A stretch of DNA of 64,000 nucleotides, from positions 20,560,537 to 20,624,536 of the forward strand of contig NC_057791.1 of assembly GCF_014905175.1 (NCBI RefSeq). The letters run 5' to 3'. This DNA comes from Aphidius gifuensis. Its lineage: Eukaryota > Arthropoda > Insecta > Hymenoptera > Braconidae. Below are positions 62,401 through 64,000 of the stretch, in pieces. A program made the position numbers and the translations under genes. The notes beneath the pieces were generated by a model. It did no database searches and had not been told where the DNA came from. It worked only from the letters and a program-made list of their open reading frames with translations. Each line of letters starts with the position of its first letter. The stretch's first letter is position 1.

Positions 62401-64000
62401 AGTTTAACGTGTTTTCAATTTAGGAAAATATAAATATATAAAATAGCTTCTTTTTTTTTTTTTTTATTTCTTTTGTAATATCAAATTGAAAAAGTCTTAT
62501 TATGCTTGGAAAATAAAAAACGTGTGATAAGAGTTGAAAGAGTCTCCATCTGAATGTCAAAGTGTCTGACATCTGTCCCATTGCAATTCTGGTTTGTCAC
62601 AGTATTCTTTTTTTATATTATTTATTTGTTTTGACCTTTTTTTTTATTTCTTTCTTTGGTTAAAAGACGTCAAAACATTGGATATATATTTTCCTTTTTT
62701 TTTTTTTCATTATTCATTTGATAAACCACTGATTATTTGATTCTATATATTTATTTTTTTTTATTCTCTTGACTTTCTATGAAAAGTTCAAGAGGTTAAA
62801 AATTTATATACAAGAAAAGAGCTTTTTCTTTCACTAGTTTAAGATCCATCTTGAGGATAAAACAAAATAAGCAAGACATTCTGAAAGGATCAGAAATACA
62901 ACACGCGTTTCTACTCTAGCGCGAGGTTTCGTTTGTCGTAAAAAAGAAATACGAAAAAAAAAAATAAAAAATAGAGACAAATAAGGGTGAATATAATAGT
63001 ACATGGGAGGCATAACCCAAACTTGCTGAGACTTGTCTCTATTTTTTTTGTTCACGCATTTTTTTTATTTCATCTTATTGTTTCTTTTTTGTACTCGAGC
63101 TTTTTTTTTTTCGTTCTTCATTCTGTCTTGTTAATTTATTTTTTACTTATTTACTTTTATATATATTTTGTACAAAAAAAAATTAAATTAATTCTGAATC
63201 TGTAGAAAATAAATCCAGTAGATTTCTTTCAAGCTCAGTTGAAAAACAAAAAAAAAACAACACCGTCTTGAATGTTGTGCTTGCACCGAAGATTGATTAA
63301 TGAGTCAGTTAAAAAGTCAGTCAATGACAACACGATAAAGCGTAAAATACAATATTTTTTTTAATTTAATCAATAAATAACAGTGATAAAACTTTTTTTT
63401 CATTTTTTTTTTTTTTTATTTCTTGTAAAGTTTATCTTTAGTGTTTTGTAAACAACAATAAGCTACAACGCTTTATTAAAAACTTTGGAACAAGTAAATT
63501 GATAAAAAACCAAACAAAAAAATCGAATTGAAACATAAATTAAAAGTTAAACGAAGAATAGTCTGTGTCAATTTATTGGTTATGAATATTTAATAAATAA
63601 TAGCCAAATAGAATATTTATTAATATTAAAAAGTAAAAAAAAAAAAACAAGTAAACAATAGTTAAATTACTTGATAATTTCAATGAATAATAAATTTAAA
63701 AATTAAAAAAAAAGCCACTTGAATAAAAACAAAAAAAAAAATAAATAAATAAAAAATCAAAGCAATTTGGTAACTTGAATGAGCCTGGGGCCAATAGAAA
63801 ATTCGATATTGTTCAGAGGTCGTCTGGCTTTTGGATAACCCCTCTTCTCTTCACTCATCTCTTTCATTTTCAAACAACTACCAATAACATTGAATAACTA
63901 GGCACGTCGTTTTGTGATTGTCACTAAAATACAGTCAAAAGATCGATGCTAAAACTATCGATGTGCGACCTTTGATAAATTTACAAATTAATTTTAATTT
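62401..64000. other. A/T-rich terminal stretch
   Basis: Contains long T and A tracts. Short frames look like noise. The patch at 63775-63970 is slightly GC-richer but has no supported feature. Confidence 0.4.

Overview
The window is AT-rich eukaryotic nuclear DNA with long low-complexity A/T tracts, phase-consistent GT-AG introns and large introns. The proteins point to an insect. A hymenopteran, perhaps a parasitoid wasp, is my guess from base composition, not something the sequence proves. No rRNA, tRNA, CRISPR array or intact transposon was recognised.

Left part (about 3.5-6.8 kb, + strand): a three-exon gene for a predicted 790-residue nuclear protein with an AT-hook, a PLNL motif of CtBP-binding type, a sumoylation-like VKQEP motif and a conserved-looking basic C-terminal block. 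I could not name the family. An upstream exon (1582-1677) joins in phase and may make the gene longer. At 9.37-9.73 kb a two-exon gene, too interrupted to show as a long ORF, encodes a 93-residue secreted Thr/Lys-rich peptide ending in an amidation-type signal (FIASRGK).

Middle part (16.1-43.2 kb, - strand): a KCNQ (Kv7) voltage-gated potassium channel. Eleven common exons carry the end of S1 to the C-terminal coiled coil. They are preceded by two alternative S1 exons (28460-29036 and 40439-40616) and three alternative N-termini (starts at 31111, 41312 and 43192). All junctions agree in phase, giving predicted proteins of 836, 667 and 677 residues. One segment is missing: the roughly seven pore-helix residues that normally lie between the S5/turret exon and the selectivity-filter exon cannot be found in the intervening intron. 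Promoter-like elements (a full CRE, an E-box, and a YY1/NRF1/E2F cluster) lie upstream of the 43-kb start, and a GAGA tract with a MEF2 site lies inside the gene.

Right part (45.4-64 kb): mostly A/T-rich DNA without a confident gene. It holds a promoter-like GC cluster at 49.9-50.3 kb followed by possible spliced leader exons on +, a TG/CA hairpin at 50.6 kb, short coding-looking minus-strand frames between 50.9 and 54.8 kb, a diverged ~178-bp tandem repeat at 55.2-55.6 kb and another GC-richer promoter-like stretch at 61.7-62.4 kb.

The genes show no common pathway. The main content is one large ion-channel gene with alternative promoters, flanked by an unnamed nuclear factor, a small secreted peptide and gene-poor DNA.
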